Shown piece after piece: positions 50,787 through 59,596 of a stretch of DNA of 64,000 nt; the first letter of the stretch is position 1, and the number at the start of each line of letters is the position of its first letter. The position numbers and the translations under genes are program-made. The notes beneath the pieces are model-generated. The model was given only the letters and a program-made list of their open reading frames with translations, did not search any database and was not told the DNA's origin. The stretch comes from Actinomadura sp. K4S16 (lineage in GTDB: Bacteria > Actinomycetota > Actinomycetes > Streptosporangiales > Streptosporangiaceae). The DNA is taken from positions 434,001 to 498,000 of the forward strand of contig NZ_BDDE01000014.1 in NCBI RefSeq assembly GCF_008327685.1, given 5' to 3'.

Positions 50787-51416
50787 ATGACTACCCCGAT
50801 CCCGGCGGCGCCCTTCACCGACCCCGCCCCGGAGCAGCGCCTGGAGCGGGCGGCCGCCGCGCTGGCCGCCCACGGTTTCACCGTCGAAGTCCTCGAAGAC
50901 GCCGCCGCCGCGCGTACCCGCATAAAAGCACTGATACCCGAGGGCGCCGGCGTCTTCACCGGGGCCAGCGAGACCCTTCGCCTGTCCGGCATCGACGAGG
51001 ACATCAACGGCAGCGGACGGTACGACGCCATCAAGCCGCGCGCCCTGGCCATGGACCGCGCCACCCAGGCGGACGACATCCGGCGGCTGCTCGCCGACCC
51101 CGACGTCATCGTGGGCAGCGTAAACGCGGTCACCGAGACCGGCTCCCTCGTGATCGCGTCGGGCAGCGGCAGCCAGCTGCCCGGCTACGCCGGCGGCGCC
51201 GACCGGGCGATCTGGGTCGTCGGGGCGCAGAAGGTGGTACCCGACCTGGACACCGCGCTGCGGCGCGTCGAAGAGCACTGCCTCCCGTTGGAAAGCGCCC
51301 GCACCCAGGAGGCCTACGGGTGGCCCAGCGCCATCAACCGCCTTCTCATTCTCAACGCGGAACACCGTCCCGGGCGCGGCACCGTCCTTCTGCTCCGCGA
51401 GGCCATCGGATTCTGA
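50787..51416 (+). CDS. LUD-domain (LutC/YkgG-type) protein
   Basis: 209 residues. LUD signs: VFTGASETLRLSGIDEDING, DAIKPRALAMDRATQADDIR, DVIVGSVNAVTETGSLVIAS, GYAGGADRAIWVVGAQKVVP. In LutC proteins this domain belongs to the L-lactate-utilisation complex, but no lutA/lutB-like genes are present here, so it acts alone or has another role. Confidence 0.9.
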   Translation: MTTPIPAAPFTDPAPEQRLERAAAALAAHGFTVEVLEDAAAARTRIKALIPEGAGVFTGASETLRLSGIDEDINGSGRYDAIKPRALAMDRATQADDIRRLLADPDVIVGSVNAVTETGSLVIASGSGSQLPGYAGGADRAIWVVGAQKVVPDLDTALRRVEEHCLPLESARTQEAYGWPSAINRLLILNAEHRPGRGTVLLLREAIGF

Positions 51417-51456
51417 ACCGCTTTCCGGGCGGTGCTCCTCGGAATGGCGACGGCCG

Positions 51457-51816
51457 TCAATTGTCGTCCGGTGGACGCTCGCCGTTTCCTTGAGCGTCGC
51501 GGGCGCGGCGGTATTCCTCCCATGCGATGCGCTGCGATTCCTCGAGTTCCTCGACGCTCGGCAGTTCACCCGGCGGTGGAGGCGGTTTCGAGGAAGTGAC
51601 GAGGTCGTAGAAGAAACGGCATGCCTCGTCCTCATCGGTGAAGCCGCGCATCTGCACGTACTCGCCGCGCTCGCAGAGCCCGACGGCCCAGCGGCCCTCC
51701 CGCCATCGCAGGTAGAGGTACTCGCTGGGCCGCCAGGCCGGCTCATGGACGCCCTCGATCTCGTACTCCCGAAAACCGGCGCCGGTCAGCGCCGCTTCGA
51801 GATCGTGGCGGTCCAA
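51457..51816 (-). CDS. Probable immunity protein for the TNT toxin
   Basis: 119 residues, acidic, no signal peptide. MDRHDLEAALTGAGFREYEI, YLYLRWREGRWAVGLCERGE, then a charged Pro-rich tail. It starts 3 bases after the stop of the secreted TNT-domain toxin, so it is co-transcribed, and its cytoplasmic location and acidity fit an immunity protein. The family is not recognised with certainty. Confidence 0.75.
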   Translation of the reverse strand: MDRHDLEAALTGAGFREYEIEGVHEPAWRPSEYLYLRWREGRWAVGLCERGEYVQMRGFTDEDEACRFFYDLVTSSKPPPPPGELPSVEELEESQRIAWEEYRRARDAQGNGERPPDDN

Positions 51817-51819
51817 CGG

Positions 51820-52647
51820 TCAGTAGACCCGCCGCAGGTACTTCTTGTGCACGAGCCACTTCACCGAGAGCATGCTCGGCGCGCCTCGGACGTAGTCCCC
51901 CATGAGGACGTACTGGAGCCCCCGTCCCGGCTGCTGGAACGCGGGTTCGGCCGGGCCCCCGTCCACCGAGAAGGACCGCGCGACGCGGTACACGTGGTAG
52001 TTGCACAGGTGCTTCGGGTCGTCGGCGCGCGTGTTGAGGCTGTCCGGCGGCAGCGCGCGCGACGCGAAGGACGCCCCGGCCGGCGACAGGAACCGGCCGG
52101 TCTCCGCGCCGAACCGGTCGATGAACTGGCCGGCGCGCAGCCTCACCCTGAACCGCGCCGGGCGGCTGTTGACGTCCCGGAGCTGGTGGGCGAAGCCGTC
52201 GTCCGGCGGGTAGCGCCAGCCGGGCGGGACCTTGGTCTCGTCCCAGTACTGGTACAGGAACTGCGAGGGCGACAGGGGGCCGTAGCGGTCGTAACCGCGC
52301 AGCAGAAACCCGAAGTATCCGTGGCGCGGGAGCCGCACGGGCCCCAGGCGCGGGTCCCGCTTCACATAGGGCGGCCCGCAGATCTTCCCCTTGCCGTGGC
52401 CGGCCTCCTCCGCGGCCTTCGCGAAGCCTTCCGCGGTCGTCGGCACCGCCTGCGGCTGCTCCGACTGCCGGGCGCAGTCGTCGGCCTGCCTGATGATCTC
52501 CCTTGCGCCGACCGCCAGCGGGGCGGTGCACGCGTCCGCCCGGGGTGAGGGCACGCTCTCGGAATGGGCGGCCTCCGCGGTTCCCGTCAGCGTGACGGTG
52601 AGGCCGAGGATCGCGGCCGAGATGGCGCCGCCTCTGAATACCCGCAT
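51820..52647 (-). CDS. Secreted TNT-domain NAD+ glycohydrolase toxin
   Basis: 275 residues from ATG 52647, AGGAG upstream. Sec signal peptide (about 1-27, ending AEAA). The C-terminal 150 residues match the tuberculosis-necrotizing-toxin fold: LGPVRLPRHGYFGFLLRGYD, VPPGWRYPPDDGFAHQ, FRVRLRAGQFIDRFGAETG, FLSPAGASFASRALPPDSL, YHVYRV, and the closing FQQPGRGLQYVL whose Gln lies where the catalytic Gln of TNT is. TNT enzymes cleave NAD+ in target cells. There is no large delivery polypeptide, so the toxin is free-standing. The probable immunity gene follows. Confidence 0.88.
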   Translation of the reverse strand: MRVFRGGAISAAILGLTVTLTGTAEAAHSESVPSPRADACTAPLAVGAREIIRQADDCARQSEQPQAVPTTAEGFAKAAEEAGHGKGKICGPPYVKRDPRLGPVRLPRHGYFGFLLRGYDRYGPLSPSQFLYQYWDETKVPPGWRYPPDDGFAHQLRDVNSRPARFRVRLRAGQFIDRFGAETGRFLSPAGASFASRALPPDSLNTRADDPKHLCNYHVYRVARSFSVDGGPAEPAFQQPGRGLQYVLMGDYVRGAPSMLSVKWLVHKKYLRRVY

Positions 52648-53323
52648 TCGCTCTCCTGTTGCGTCGGTGGTTCCCGCTCCCCCGAAGGGGACCTCAGACG
52701 AGCGGGCCGCCGATGAGCGCGTACTGCCGGTTTCTGGAAAAACTGCGGTCGAGGTCCGTTCGCCGACTTGACGGTTCCCCGGCCCCGCCCACGTGATCAG
52801 CCGCCCCGGCAAACACCCGACAAAAAATCGCCGGACAAAAAAGGCAACCCACCGGAGTCACCAAAAACGCCCGCTGCCCTTAGCCATTTCCGCCGGGTTC
52901 ACCGCAGTGGGCGGCAAGGAAGGGCTGCGGCGCCGCCCACCCGGCGGCACGGCCGGGTCCCGGGCGAGCGCAGGCGTGATCGGCGCCTTCTTCTTCAGAC
53001 AGGTGGGCCGCACCGGCACCCGCCAAGCGCCGACCGCGGGGGCGGCAGGGCGCAGGGTGCCTCGTTGCGGCTGAGCGTCGTGCTGGCGGCGGTCGTCTTC
53101 CCCTTCCGCGCATGCCGGGGGGCGTGGAGGCAGTCGGTTCCGGGGCGGGATCTTTTGCGGTTCACGTGGGCTGACCAGGGAGAACTCGCTCGGTCGTCAG
53201 TCGTCGAAGAAATCTCTGAGAAAAATCCGGGTGGGCTGTCGAATCGGTGTCGTCTCGTTCGAAGAGTGCTCAGAGGGCCGAGAGGCAGCAGGAGCCGGGC
53301 CCGGGGCATGTGAGGAGAGCACC
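52648..53323. other. Long gene-poor region
   Basis: About 675 bases between the divergent toxin and DUF998 genes. It contains short A-runs (CGACAAAAAATCGC, CGGACAAAAAAGGC near 52822-52844), rare in this GC-rich DNA, and a hairpin GTGGGCGGC...GCCGCCCAC near 52907-52940. No supported gene is seen. Confidence 0.4.
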
Positions 53324-54028
53324 GTGATCGAGCAGCGGACGAGGAGCACGTCGAAGGCCACGCACCGGGCCGCCTGCGACCGGGAGACCAGCGTCACCAG
53401 GTCGCTCCTGGGGTACGGCGTCATCGCCGGGCCGCTGTTCGTCGCGGTGGTGCTCGCCCAGGCGCTGACCCGCGACGGCTTCGACCTCAGCCGGCACGCC
53501 TGGAGCCTGCTGGCCAACGGCGACCTCGGCTGGATCCAGGTCACCGACTTCGCGGTGGCCGCGGCGACGACCCTCGCCTGCGCGGTCGGCCTGCGCCGTG
53601 CCCTGGGCCGGGGGCGGGGCGCCGTCTGGGCTCCTCGCCTGATCGGCGGTTACAGCGCCGGGCTGCTCGCCTCGGGCGTCTTCCGCGCGGATCCGGCGAT
53701 GGGCTTCCCCGCGGGGACGCCGGAGGGGCCGGGGACGGTCAGCTGGCATGGAATGCTCCACTTCGCCTGCAGCGGCGTCGGCTTCCTCTGCCTGGTCGCC
53801 GCCTGCTTGGTCATCGGCAGCCGGTTCGCCGCCGAAGGCCGCAGGGGGTGGGCCGCCTACTCCCGGCTCAGCGGTGCGCTGTTCCTGGTGTCGTTCGCCG
53901 CGATCGCCACTGGCGGAGGCGCCGCATGGGCCACAGTGACCTTCATCGGCGGCGTCCTGATCAGCTGGGGCTGGATCTCGGCCCTGTCGGTCCACCTGTA
54001 CCGCCGCACCGCGCCCGGCCGCGCCTGA
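53324..54028 (+). CDS. DUF998-family membrane protein
   Basis: 234 residues from GTG 53324 with GAGGAGAG upstream; the upstream extension is not supported. About six hydrophobic helices (SLLGYGVIAGPLFVAVVLAQ, FAVAAATTLACAVGL, LHFACSGVGFLCLVAACLVI) and the small-protein pattern LSRHAWSLLANGDLGWIQV typical of DUF998. Function unknown. Followed by the YciI gene 57 bases later. Confidence 0.88.
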   Translation: MIEQRTRSTSKATHRAACDRETSVTRSLLGYGVIAGPLFVAVVLAQALTRDGFDLSRHAWSLLANGDLGWIQVTDFAVAAATTLACAVGLRRALGRGRGAVWAPRLIGGYSAGLLASGVFRADPAMGFPAGTPEGPGTVSWHGMLHFACSGVGFLCLVAACLVIGSRFAAEGRRGWAAYSRLSGALFLVSFAAIATGGGAAWATVTFIGGVLISWGWISALSVHLYRRTAPGRA

Positions 54029-54085
54029 GAAAGAACCCTCCCCCGACCATTCGTTCGTCCTGAATCACCATCGAAGGAGAGCACC

Positions 54086-54460
54086 ATGCGATACATGATC
54101 ACCCTGCGGGTCATCGACCAGCCCGACACCCCGCCGCCGGCCGACCTGATGGAGGCCATCGCCAAGCTCGGGGAGGAGGCGACCCGGTCCGGCGCCCTGC
54201 TCGACACCGCCGGGCTGGCCCCCAGCTCGGAGGGCACGCGGATCACCCTGACCGGCGGTGATCTCAGCATGGTGGACGGGCCGTTCACCGAGGCCAAGGA
54301 GCTGATCAGCTACGCCATGTTCGAGGTCCGCTCGAAGGAGGAGGCCGTGGAGTGGGCCTCCCGCTTCCTGAAGGTCCACCGCGACCACTGGAAGGGCTGG
54401 GAGGGCGAGGCCGACCTGCTGCGCGTGATGGGCCCCGAGGACTTCGCCGCCCCCGCCTGA
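54086..54460 (+). CDS. YciI-family protein (DGPF domain)
   Basis: 124 residues. YCII/DGPF motif: MVDGPFTEAKELISYAMFEV with the DGPF tetrad, and WASRFLKVHRDHW. YciI-like proteins are small ferredoxin-fold proteins often paired with ECF sigma factors of the RpoE/SigJ-type with TPR tails, as here with the next gene. Confidence 0.93.
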   Translation: MRYMITLRVIDQPDTPPPADLMEAIAKLGEEATRSGALLDTAGLAPSSEGTRITLTGGDLSMVDGPFTEAKELISYAMFEVRSKEEAVEWASRFLKVHRDHWKGWEGEADLLRVMGPEDFAAPA

Positions 54461-54475
54461 CCGGCTCACCTAACC

Positions 54476-54508
54476 GACGCCCCCGGCCGGAATCCGGCCC
54501 GGGGCGTC
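54476..54508 (+). terminator. Hairpin between YciI and sigma genes
   Basis: 15-bp stem with one mismatch, GACGCCCCCGGCCGG / CCGGCCCGGGGCGTC, loop of 3. It lies just after the yciI-like stop and before the next start. Confidence 0.5.
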
Positions 54509-54531
54509 GGCCCGCGTGCTTTGATCGGTCC

Positions 54532-55782
54532 ATGACGGGCGGCGACTCACACCGGACGGTCGAGGCGGTCTGGCGGATCGAGTCCGCCCGGGTGGTCGCG
54601 AGCCTGGCCAGGCTCGTCAACGACGTCGGCCTGGCCGAGGAGCTGGCTCAGGACGCCCTGGTCATCGCACTGGAGCAGTGGCCGCGGGACGGCGTGCCCG
54701 ACAACCCGGGCGGGTGGCTCATGCTCACCGCCAAGCACCGGGCGATCGACCTGATCCGCCGCAACGCCCGCTACGCCGACAAGCTCGCGGAGGTCGGCCG
54801 GGACGTGGAGCTCCGCCAGGAGTCGGCCGAGGCCGAACTCGTCGACGCCCTCGACGACCACATCGGCGACGACCTGCTGCGCCTGCTGTTCACCGCCTGC
54901 CATCCCGTGCTGCGGCCCGAGGGGCGGGTGGCGCTGACCCTGCGCCTGCTGGGCGGCCTGACGACGCAGGAGATCGCACGGGCCTTCCTCGTCCCGGAGC
55001 CGACCGTGGGGCAGCGCATCTTCCGGGCCAAGCGCACCCTCGCCGACAAGCAGGTGCGGATCGAGCTGCCCGCGCCGGACGAGCTGCCCGCCCGGCTCGC
55101 GTCCGTCCTGGAGGTCATCTATCTGATCTTCAACGAGGGCTACTCGGCGACCGCCGGGGACGGCTGGACGCGCCCGGCGCTGTGCGAGGAGGCGCTGCGC
55201 CTGGGCCGCGTCCTGGCCGGCCTCATGCCGGACGAGGCCGAGGTGCACGGCCTGGTCGCCCTGATGGAGATCCAGGCGTCCAGGCTCCGTGCCAGGACGG
55301 GCCCGGAAGGGGAGCCCGTCCTGCTCCTCGACCAGGACCGGAGCCTGTGGGACCGCCTGCTCGTCCGCCGGGGGCTGGCGGCCCTCGCCCGCGCCGAAGC
55401 GCTCGGCACGCTGGGCCCGTACGGGCTCCAGGCCGCGATCGCCGCCTGCCACGCCCGCGCGGCGGCGGCCGAGGACACCGACTGGGAGCGGATGGCCGCC
55501 CTGTACCGGGTGCTCGCCCACCTCGCGCCCTCCCCCGTGGTGGAGCTGAACCGCGCGGTCGCGGTGGGCATGGCGTACGGCCCGGCACGGGGTCTGGAGA
55601 TCGTGGACGCCCTGCTGGAAGAGCGCTCGCTCAGGAACTATCCGCAGCTGCCCGCCGTACGCGGCGACCTGCTGGAGAAGCTGGGACGCCTGGACGAGGC
55701 CCGCGAGGAGTTCCGGCGGGCGGCCGAGCTCACCCGGAACGAGCGCGAGCAGGCCCTGTACCTCGCCCGCACGGAGCGGTGA
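54532..55782 (+). CDS. ECF sigma factor with TPR-like C-terminal extension
   Basis: 416 residues. Region 2 (VWRIESARVVASLARLVNDV, LAEELAQDALVIALEQWP, NPGGWLMLTAKHRAIDLIRR) and region 4 (LRPEGRVALTLRLLGGLTTQ, EIARAFLVPEPTVGQRIFRA) are clear. The long C-terminal part (DUF6596-like, about 190-416) contains helical TPR-like repeats (ALMEIQASRLRARTGPEGEP, ALYRVLAHLAPSPVVELNRA). This ECF42-type group is genetically linked to YciI/DGPF proteins, and here the linkage holds. Confidence 0.94.
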   Translation: MTGGDSHRTVEAVWRIESARVVASLARLVNDVGLAEELAQDALVIALEQWPRDGVPDNPGGWLMLTAKHRAIDLIRRNARYADKLAEVGRDVELRQESAEAELVDALDDHIGDDLLRLLFTACHPVLRPEGRVALTLRLLGGLTTQEIARAFLVPEPTVGQRIFRAKRTLADKQVRIELPAPDELPARLASVLEVIYLIFNEGYSATAGDGWTRPALCEEALRLGRVLAGLMPDEAEVHGLVALMEIQASRLRARTGPEGEPVLLLDQDRSLWDRLLVRRGLAALARAEALGTLGPYGLQAAIAACHARAAAAEDTDWERMAALYRVLAHLAPSPVVELNRAVAVGMAYGPARGLEIVDALLEERSLRNYPQLPAVRGDLLEKLGRLDEAREEFRRAAELTRNEREQALYLARTER

Positions 55783-55830
55783 CTCCCGGCCGCCGCGGCT
55801 CGCGGCGGCCGTTCGCGGCCATCCGCGACG

Positions 55831-56874
55831 TCAGCGGTGGATGCCGAAGATGTGCGCGGTGTGCGGGGTGTCGACCAGGGTGTGGGGGGCCAGGGCGTGG
55901 TACGCCCAGACGTGCACCCATGCGTTGCCCGTGCGGACGGTGAGCCAGGCCTTCACCATGCCGGGGCCGAAGTAGGTGAGCAGCAGGAAGGCGATCGAGA
56001 TCGCCGCCTCCCGGGGAGAGCCGTACTCCGCCCACGAGTCCCACACGTGCAGCGCCGCGTAGGTCAGGCCGCCGAGGATCACCGTCGTCGCGATGGAGCC
56101 GGTCAGCTTCACGAAGCGCGGTATCAGGATCGCGTAGATGAACACCATCGTCGGCAGGACCGTGCCCGCCATGTAGAGGAGGAAGGTGAGCGGTACGCCC
56201 AGCAGCAGCTGCCTGCCGGTGAGGTCGAAGATCTCCGGATGCAGCGCGGCGATCTGCACGGCACCCTCGACCACCAGCACGACGACGATCAGGCGGAGGT
56301 CGCCGCGCCGGTCGGCGGAGACGAGGTTGAGCGCCCTGGCCGGGTAGCGGCGCCAGAAGTACGCCAGCGGCGCGAGCGCGAACACCACCAGGTTGTAGCC
56401 GGCCCAGGCGATCGCTTCCGACCGCGCGACGTGGTCGTCCGTCTCGTTCACCGAGCCCGCCAGGTGCAGGCCGAACGGGTGCCAGCCGAACGCCCGCCCC
56501 ACCGCGAAGCCGAGGGCGAGGCCGCCGGCTCCGTAGGCGAGGAGCAGCAGGGTCTCGCGGAGCGCCGTGGCGCGCTCGGGGGCGCGGGCCGCCAGGTCGG
56601 GTCCGGGCCGGCGGCGGGTGAGGAAGAAGACCAGGGCGATGATGAGGAAGACCTCGGCGAGGCGGACGTTGAAGTCCAGCAGGTAGGCGGACGTGGAGCG
56701 TTCCGCGGCGTCGTGCAGGTGAAGCGGGAGCCTCCGGCCGGCCAGGGCCAGGATCAGCGCGTTCGCCGACACCCACCCCAGCACGGCCAGCCGCACGGCG
56801 CGGTTGCGGAACAGCGATCGGGCCGTGCCGCCGTCCGCTGAGGGACCGGTTCGCGAGGGGGATTCGAGGCGCAT
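55831..56874 (-). CDS. Multi-pass membrane protein
   Basis: 347 residues with about eight hydrophobic segments (LAVLGWVSANALILALAG, LAEVFLIIALVFFL, LVVFALAPLAYFWRR). Late segments carry ALHVWDSWAEYGSPREAAIS and WAYHALAPHTLVDTPHTAH with His and acidic residues, somewhat like a degenerate CPBP protease (no EExxxR). Function unknown. It is divergent from a TetR regulator and shares two palindromes with it. Confidence 0.8.
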   Translation of the reverse strand: MRLESPSRTGPSADGGTARSLFRNRAVRLAVLGWVSANALILALAGRRLPLHLHDAAERSTSAYLLDFNVRLAEVFLIIALVFFLTRRRPGPDLAARAPERATALRETLLLLAYGAGGLALGFAVGRAFGWHPFGLHLAGSVNETDDHVARSEAIAWAGYNLVVFALAPLAYFWRRYPARALNLVSADRRGDLRLIVVVLVVEGAVQIAALHPEIFDLTGRQLLLGVPLTFLLYMAGTVLPTMVFIYAILIPRFVKLTGSIATTVILGGLTYAALHVWDSWAEYGSPREAAISIAFLLLTYFGPGMVKAWLTVRTGNAWVHVWAYHALAPHTLVDTPHTAHIFGIHR

Positions 56875-56893
56875 CGGAGGACTCCGTTCGATC

Positions 56894-56909
56894 TAGCACA
56901 ACTGTGCTA
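56894..56909. promoter_or_regulatory. TetR operator palindrome 1
   Basis: TAGCACA-AC-TGTGCTA, 16 bp, between the divergent membrane protein and TetR genes. Confidence 0.7.
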
Positions 56910-56921
56910 CTTTCCCGGATG

Positions 56922-56939
56922 GTAGCACGACTGTGCTAC
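56922..56939. promoter_or_regulatory. TetR operator palindrome 2
   Basis: GTAGCAC-GACT-GTGCTAC, 18 bp, closely matching site 1 and centred 29 bp from it, next to the tetR-like start (56949). Confidence 0.72.
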
Positions 56940-56948
56940 TAATGGGCG

Positions 56949-57539
56949 ATGCCTCGAATGGTGGACGGCGAGCAGCGGCGCCGGGACGTGGTGGCCGCGG
57001 TGTGGCGGGTGATCCTGCGGGACGGGCTGGACCGGGCCTCGGTGCGCAACGTGGCGAGCGAGGCCGGGCTGTCGATGGGGTCGCTGCGGCACTACTTCGC
57101 CACCCAGTCCGAGCTGCTGGCGTTCACCCTGCGCGCGATCATCGAACGGATCCAGCGGCGGATAGCGGCGCTTCCCCCCGAGCCCGACCCGCGCCGCCGC
57201 GCCGCGCTGGTGCTGGCCGAGCTGCTGCCGATGGACGAGGAGCGCGCCGTCGAGAACCGGGTCTGGCTGGCCTTCACCGCGCGGGCGATGGTCGATCCGG
57301 ACCTGGGGGCCTTGCAGAGCGAGGGTTATGCCCTGCTTCGCGAGGGCTGCCGCACCGTCGCGCGCTCCCTGGACGTCCCCGAACCCGCCGTGGAGTACGA
57401 GACCGACCGGCTGCACGCCCTCGTCGACGGCCTGGCCGTCCATGCCGCGACCCATCCCGAGGTGACGACCCCGGCGCGGATGCGCGAGATCATCGCCGGC
57501 CACCTCGCCGAACTCGCCCGCCGCGCCGAGTCCGGCTGA
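56949..57539 (+). CDS. TetR-family transcriptional regulator
   Basis: 196 residues. N-terminal helix-turn-helix: VVAAVWRVILRDGLDRASVR, NVASEAGLSMGSLRHYFATQ. A divergent ligand-binding domain follows (ELLPMDEERAVENRVWLAFT, DRLHALVDGLAVHAAT). Two palindromes in its promoter suggest autoregulation and control of the divergent membrane protein. Ligand unknown. Confidence 0.94.
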   Translation: MPRMVDGEQRRRDVVAAVWRVILRDGLDRASVRNVASEAGLSMGSLRHYFATQSELLAFTLRAIIERIQRRIAALPPEPDPRRRAALVLAELLPMDEERAVENRVWLAFTARAMVDPDLGALQSEGYALLREGCRTVARSLDVPEPAVEYETDRLHALVDGLAVHAATHPEVTTPARMREIIAGHLAELARRAESG

Positions 57540-57635
57540 CCGGCCCGTTCCGCGCCGGGGGAGCGGCACGGCCTGCGGCGTCGGCCGATCGGTTACTTCG
57601 AACAGCCGCACGCCGGGTGCCGCTCGCCGGTCGAG

Positions 57636-57663
57636 CCGGGCGCCGTCCGGGGACGGCGCCCGG
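57636..57663. terminator. Bidirectional hairpin
   Basis: Perfect 13-bp stem CCGGGCGCCGTCC / GGACGGCGCCCGG with a 2-base loop, between the convergent tetR-like and DUF4185 genes. Confidence 0.75.
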
Positions 57664-57670
57664 TTCCGGC

Positions 57671-58837
57671 TCAGGAGAGCATGTTGACCTTGTACTGCAT
57701 GATCCGGTAGTTCGTCGGGTCGTACCACTGGCTGACGATGATGTGGAAGTTGCCGAACGTCGAGCCGGGGACGACGAAGCCGCCGTAGGGGTTGGCGACG
57801 AGGTTCGCCGCCTCCGCCCCGGGAGCGGACGGCAGGATCATCGTCTGCTCCAGCGTCCTGGTCAGGTCCGAGGTCGGGAGCGGGAAGACCATCGCCCGGA
57901 TCGACAGCGGGTTCATGTTCAGCCAGGTGAGGACGTACTTGCCGTCCATGGCGCGGAAGCAGATCTCGCCCCACCTGCGGACGCCGAAGACCGTGGTCGG
58001 GGGCGCGCCCCAGCGCCAGCCGCCGTCCGCGTACCCCCAGGGCTCGTACGCGCCCGGGTCGCCGAGCCGCTCCTTGCGCACCCGGTGCAGCAGCATCCCC
58101 GAGTCCCGCTCGCGGTTGAAGACGGTCGACAGGACGTAGCAGTACCCGTCGTCCGCGACCGCGTAGGTCTTCTGCTGGAACTGGCCGCCGTGCAGGTCAC
58201 CGGGCCACTGGCACAGGTACTCCCAGGTCTCGCCGTTGTCGGTGGAGCGCCAGAAGTCGGTGTGGTGGGTGTCGTAGATGACGCCGCGCATGAGGTGCAT
58301 GTACATGACGCCGTCCACGACGAACGCGTCGGACGGGATCGCCGTGGTGGCCTTGTCGCCGACCGGGTTGTGCGGCTCGTCCACGAGGGCCCTGGCGTGG
58401 CCTCCGCCGACGCTCCCGTCGATGCGCAGGTTGTTCACGTCGCCGTTGCCGGAGCGCAGGCCCACCGGGGCGCGCCAGTCGACGGCGGGCTCGCCCGGGT
58501 TCGGCACGTGGTCGCCGCCGAAGGTGTCGCCGCAGACGAACAGCATGGTGCCGTCCGGGCACCGCACGGGGATGCCGAGGTCGGTCCACGGCGAGGCGAA
58601 CGGACCGGTCTCGGCCGGGCCGCTCAGGTTCCGCACCTTGGTCGCGAGGGTCGGGCTGGACGGGTCGCCCGGCCCTCCGGCCGTCCGCACCGCCACCCGC
58701 CGCTCGTCCCGGCTGAACCCGGCCCACCCCGCACCGACCGCTCCCGCGCCGAGGGCGACCCCGGCGCCCGTCCTCAGCAGCCTGCGGCGGGAGAAACCGC
58801 TGGCGGCCGGGTCCTTGCCGTCCGTGGGACGTGTCAT
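57671..58837 (-). CDS. Tat-exported DUF4185 protein
   Basis: 388 residues from ATG 58837. Twin-arginine signal SRRRLLRTGAGVALGAGAVG (about 17-36). DUF4185-type beta-propeller pattern: MLFVCGDTFGGDHVPNPG, HHTDFWRSTDNGETWEYLCQ, WRWGAPPTTVFGVRRWGE, FVVPGSTFGNFHIIVSQWYD. Related proteins resemble glycosyl hydrolase-like propellers; activity unknown. It is folded in the cytoplasm and exported by Tat. Confidence 0.88.
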   Translation of the reverse strand: MTRPTDGKDPAASGFSRRRLLRTGAGVALGAGAVGAGWAGFSRDERRVAVRTAGGPGDPSSPTLATKVRNLSGPAETGPFASPWTDLGIPVRCPDGTMLFVCGDTFGGDHVPNPGEPAVDWRAPVGLRSGNGDVNNLRIDGSVGGGHARALVDEPHNPVGDKATTAIPSDAFVVDGVMYMHLMRGVIYDTHHTDFWRSTDNGETWEYLCQWPGDLHGGQFQQKTYAVADDGYCYVLSTVFNRERDSGMLLHRVRKERLGDPGAYEPWGYADGGWRWGAPPTTVFGVRRWGEICFRAMDGKYVLTWLNMNPLSIRAMVFPLPTSDLTRTLEQTMILPSAPGAEAANLVANPYGGFVVPGSTFGNFHIIVSQWYDPTNYRIMQYKVNMLS

Positions 58838-59067
58838 CTGCCGATGCCTTTCAGGTCGACTCTCGTGCACTGGAGATGCCCTTGGCGCCGCGGCCCTTGG
58901 CGAGGATCGAAGGATCCCGGTCGTCGGCGAGAGGCTCAGAAGAACATCAATGTCTGTTTTACCGCAGGACGGGGAGAGTCGCCAGGGAATCACGGTCAGT
59001 GATCCGGTCCGTCCGGCCGCGAGCCGGTCCTCCCGGCCGTCGGTCCCGGTGCGTACGATCGCCGGTC

Positions 59068-59538
59068 ATGCTGGGAGTGCACTTCGCGATCACCGACGAG
59101 CAGGAGCGCGCCCTGCTCGCGGGCGACGAGGACGCGGTGGCCGAACTCCTCGAAGACCTCGAGGAGAACTGGGAGGACGACCACCTCAAGGTCGACACCG
59201 ACAAGGCATGGGAGGCCGTCCACCGATGCCTCGGCGACGGGACGCTCGACTACGAGGGCTACCCGCTCTCCCATGCCGTGCTCGGCGGCCGTCACCTGCA
59301 CCAGGAGTTCTACGTCGTCCATGTGTCCGCGGCCGAGGTGAGGGACGTCGCGGAGGCGCTCCGGCCTCTCGACAAGGGCCGGCTGCGGCAGCGGTACGAC
59401 ACGCTGCCCCCAGACGACCATGCCGGCCCGCGCGGCGACCAGGACTTCGAGTACACCTGGACGAACTTCGCCGACGTCCGGGCCTTCTACCAGCGAGCCG
59501 CCAAGGCCGGCCGCGCGGTCATCTTCACCGCCACCTGA
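59068..59538 (+). CDS. DUF1877-family protein
   Basis: 156 residues, ATG 59068. MLGVHFAITDEQERALLAGD, WEAVHRCLGDGTLDYEGYPL, AVLGGRHLHQEFYVVHVSAA, VRDVAEALRPLDKGRLRQRY, FEYTWTNFADVRAFYQRAA match the DUF1877 pattern. Function unknown. No close operon partner. Confidence 0.9.
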   Translation: MLGVHFAITDEQERALLAGDEDAVAELLEDLEENWEDDHLKVDTDKAWEAVHRCLGDGTLDYEGYPLSHAVLGGRHLHQEFYVVHVSAAEVRDVAEALRPLDKGRLRQRYDTLPPDDHAGPRGDQDFEYTWTNFADVRAFYQRAAKAGRAVIFTAT

Positions 59539-59596
59539 AGCCGGAGGCGCCGCCGCGCGGCTTCAATCCCCGATAAGGGCTCGGACCGGCTGCCGG

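Noticed and set aside
52768..53313. 181-codon plus-strand frame ahead of the DUF998 gene
   Set aside because: Low-complexity, Arg/Pro-rich, no ribosome site or motif.
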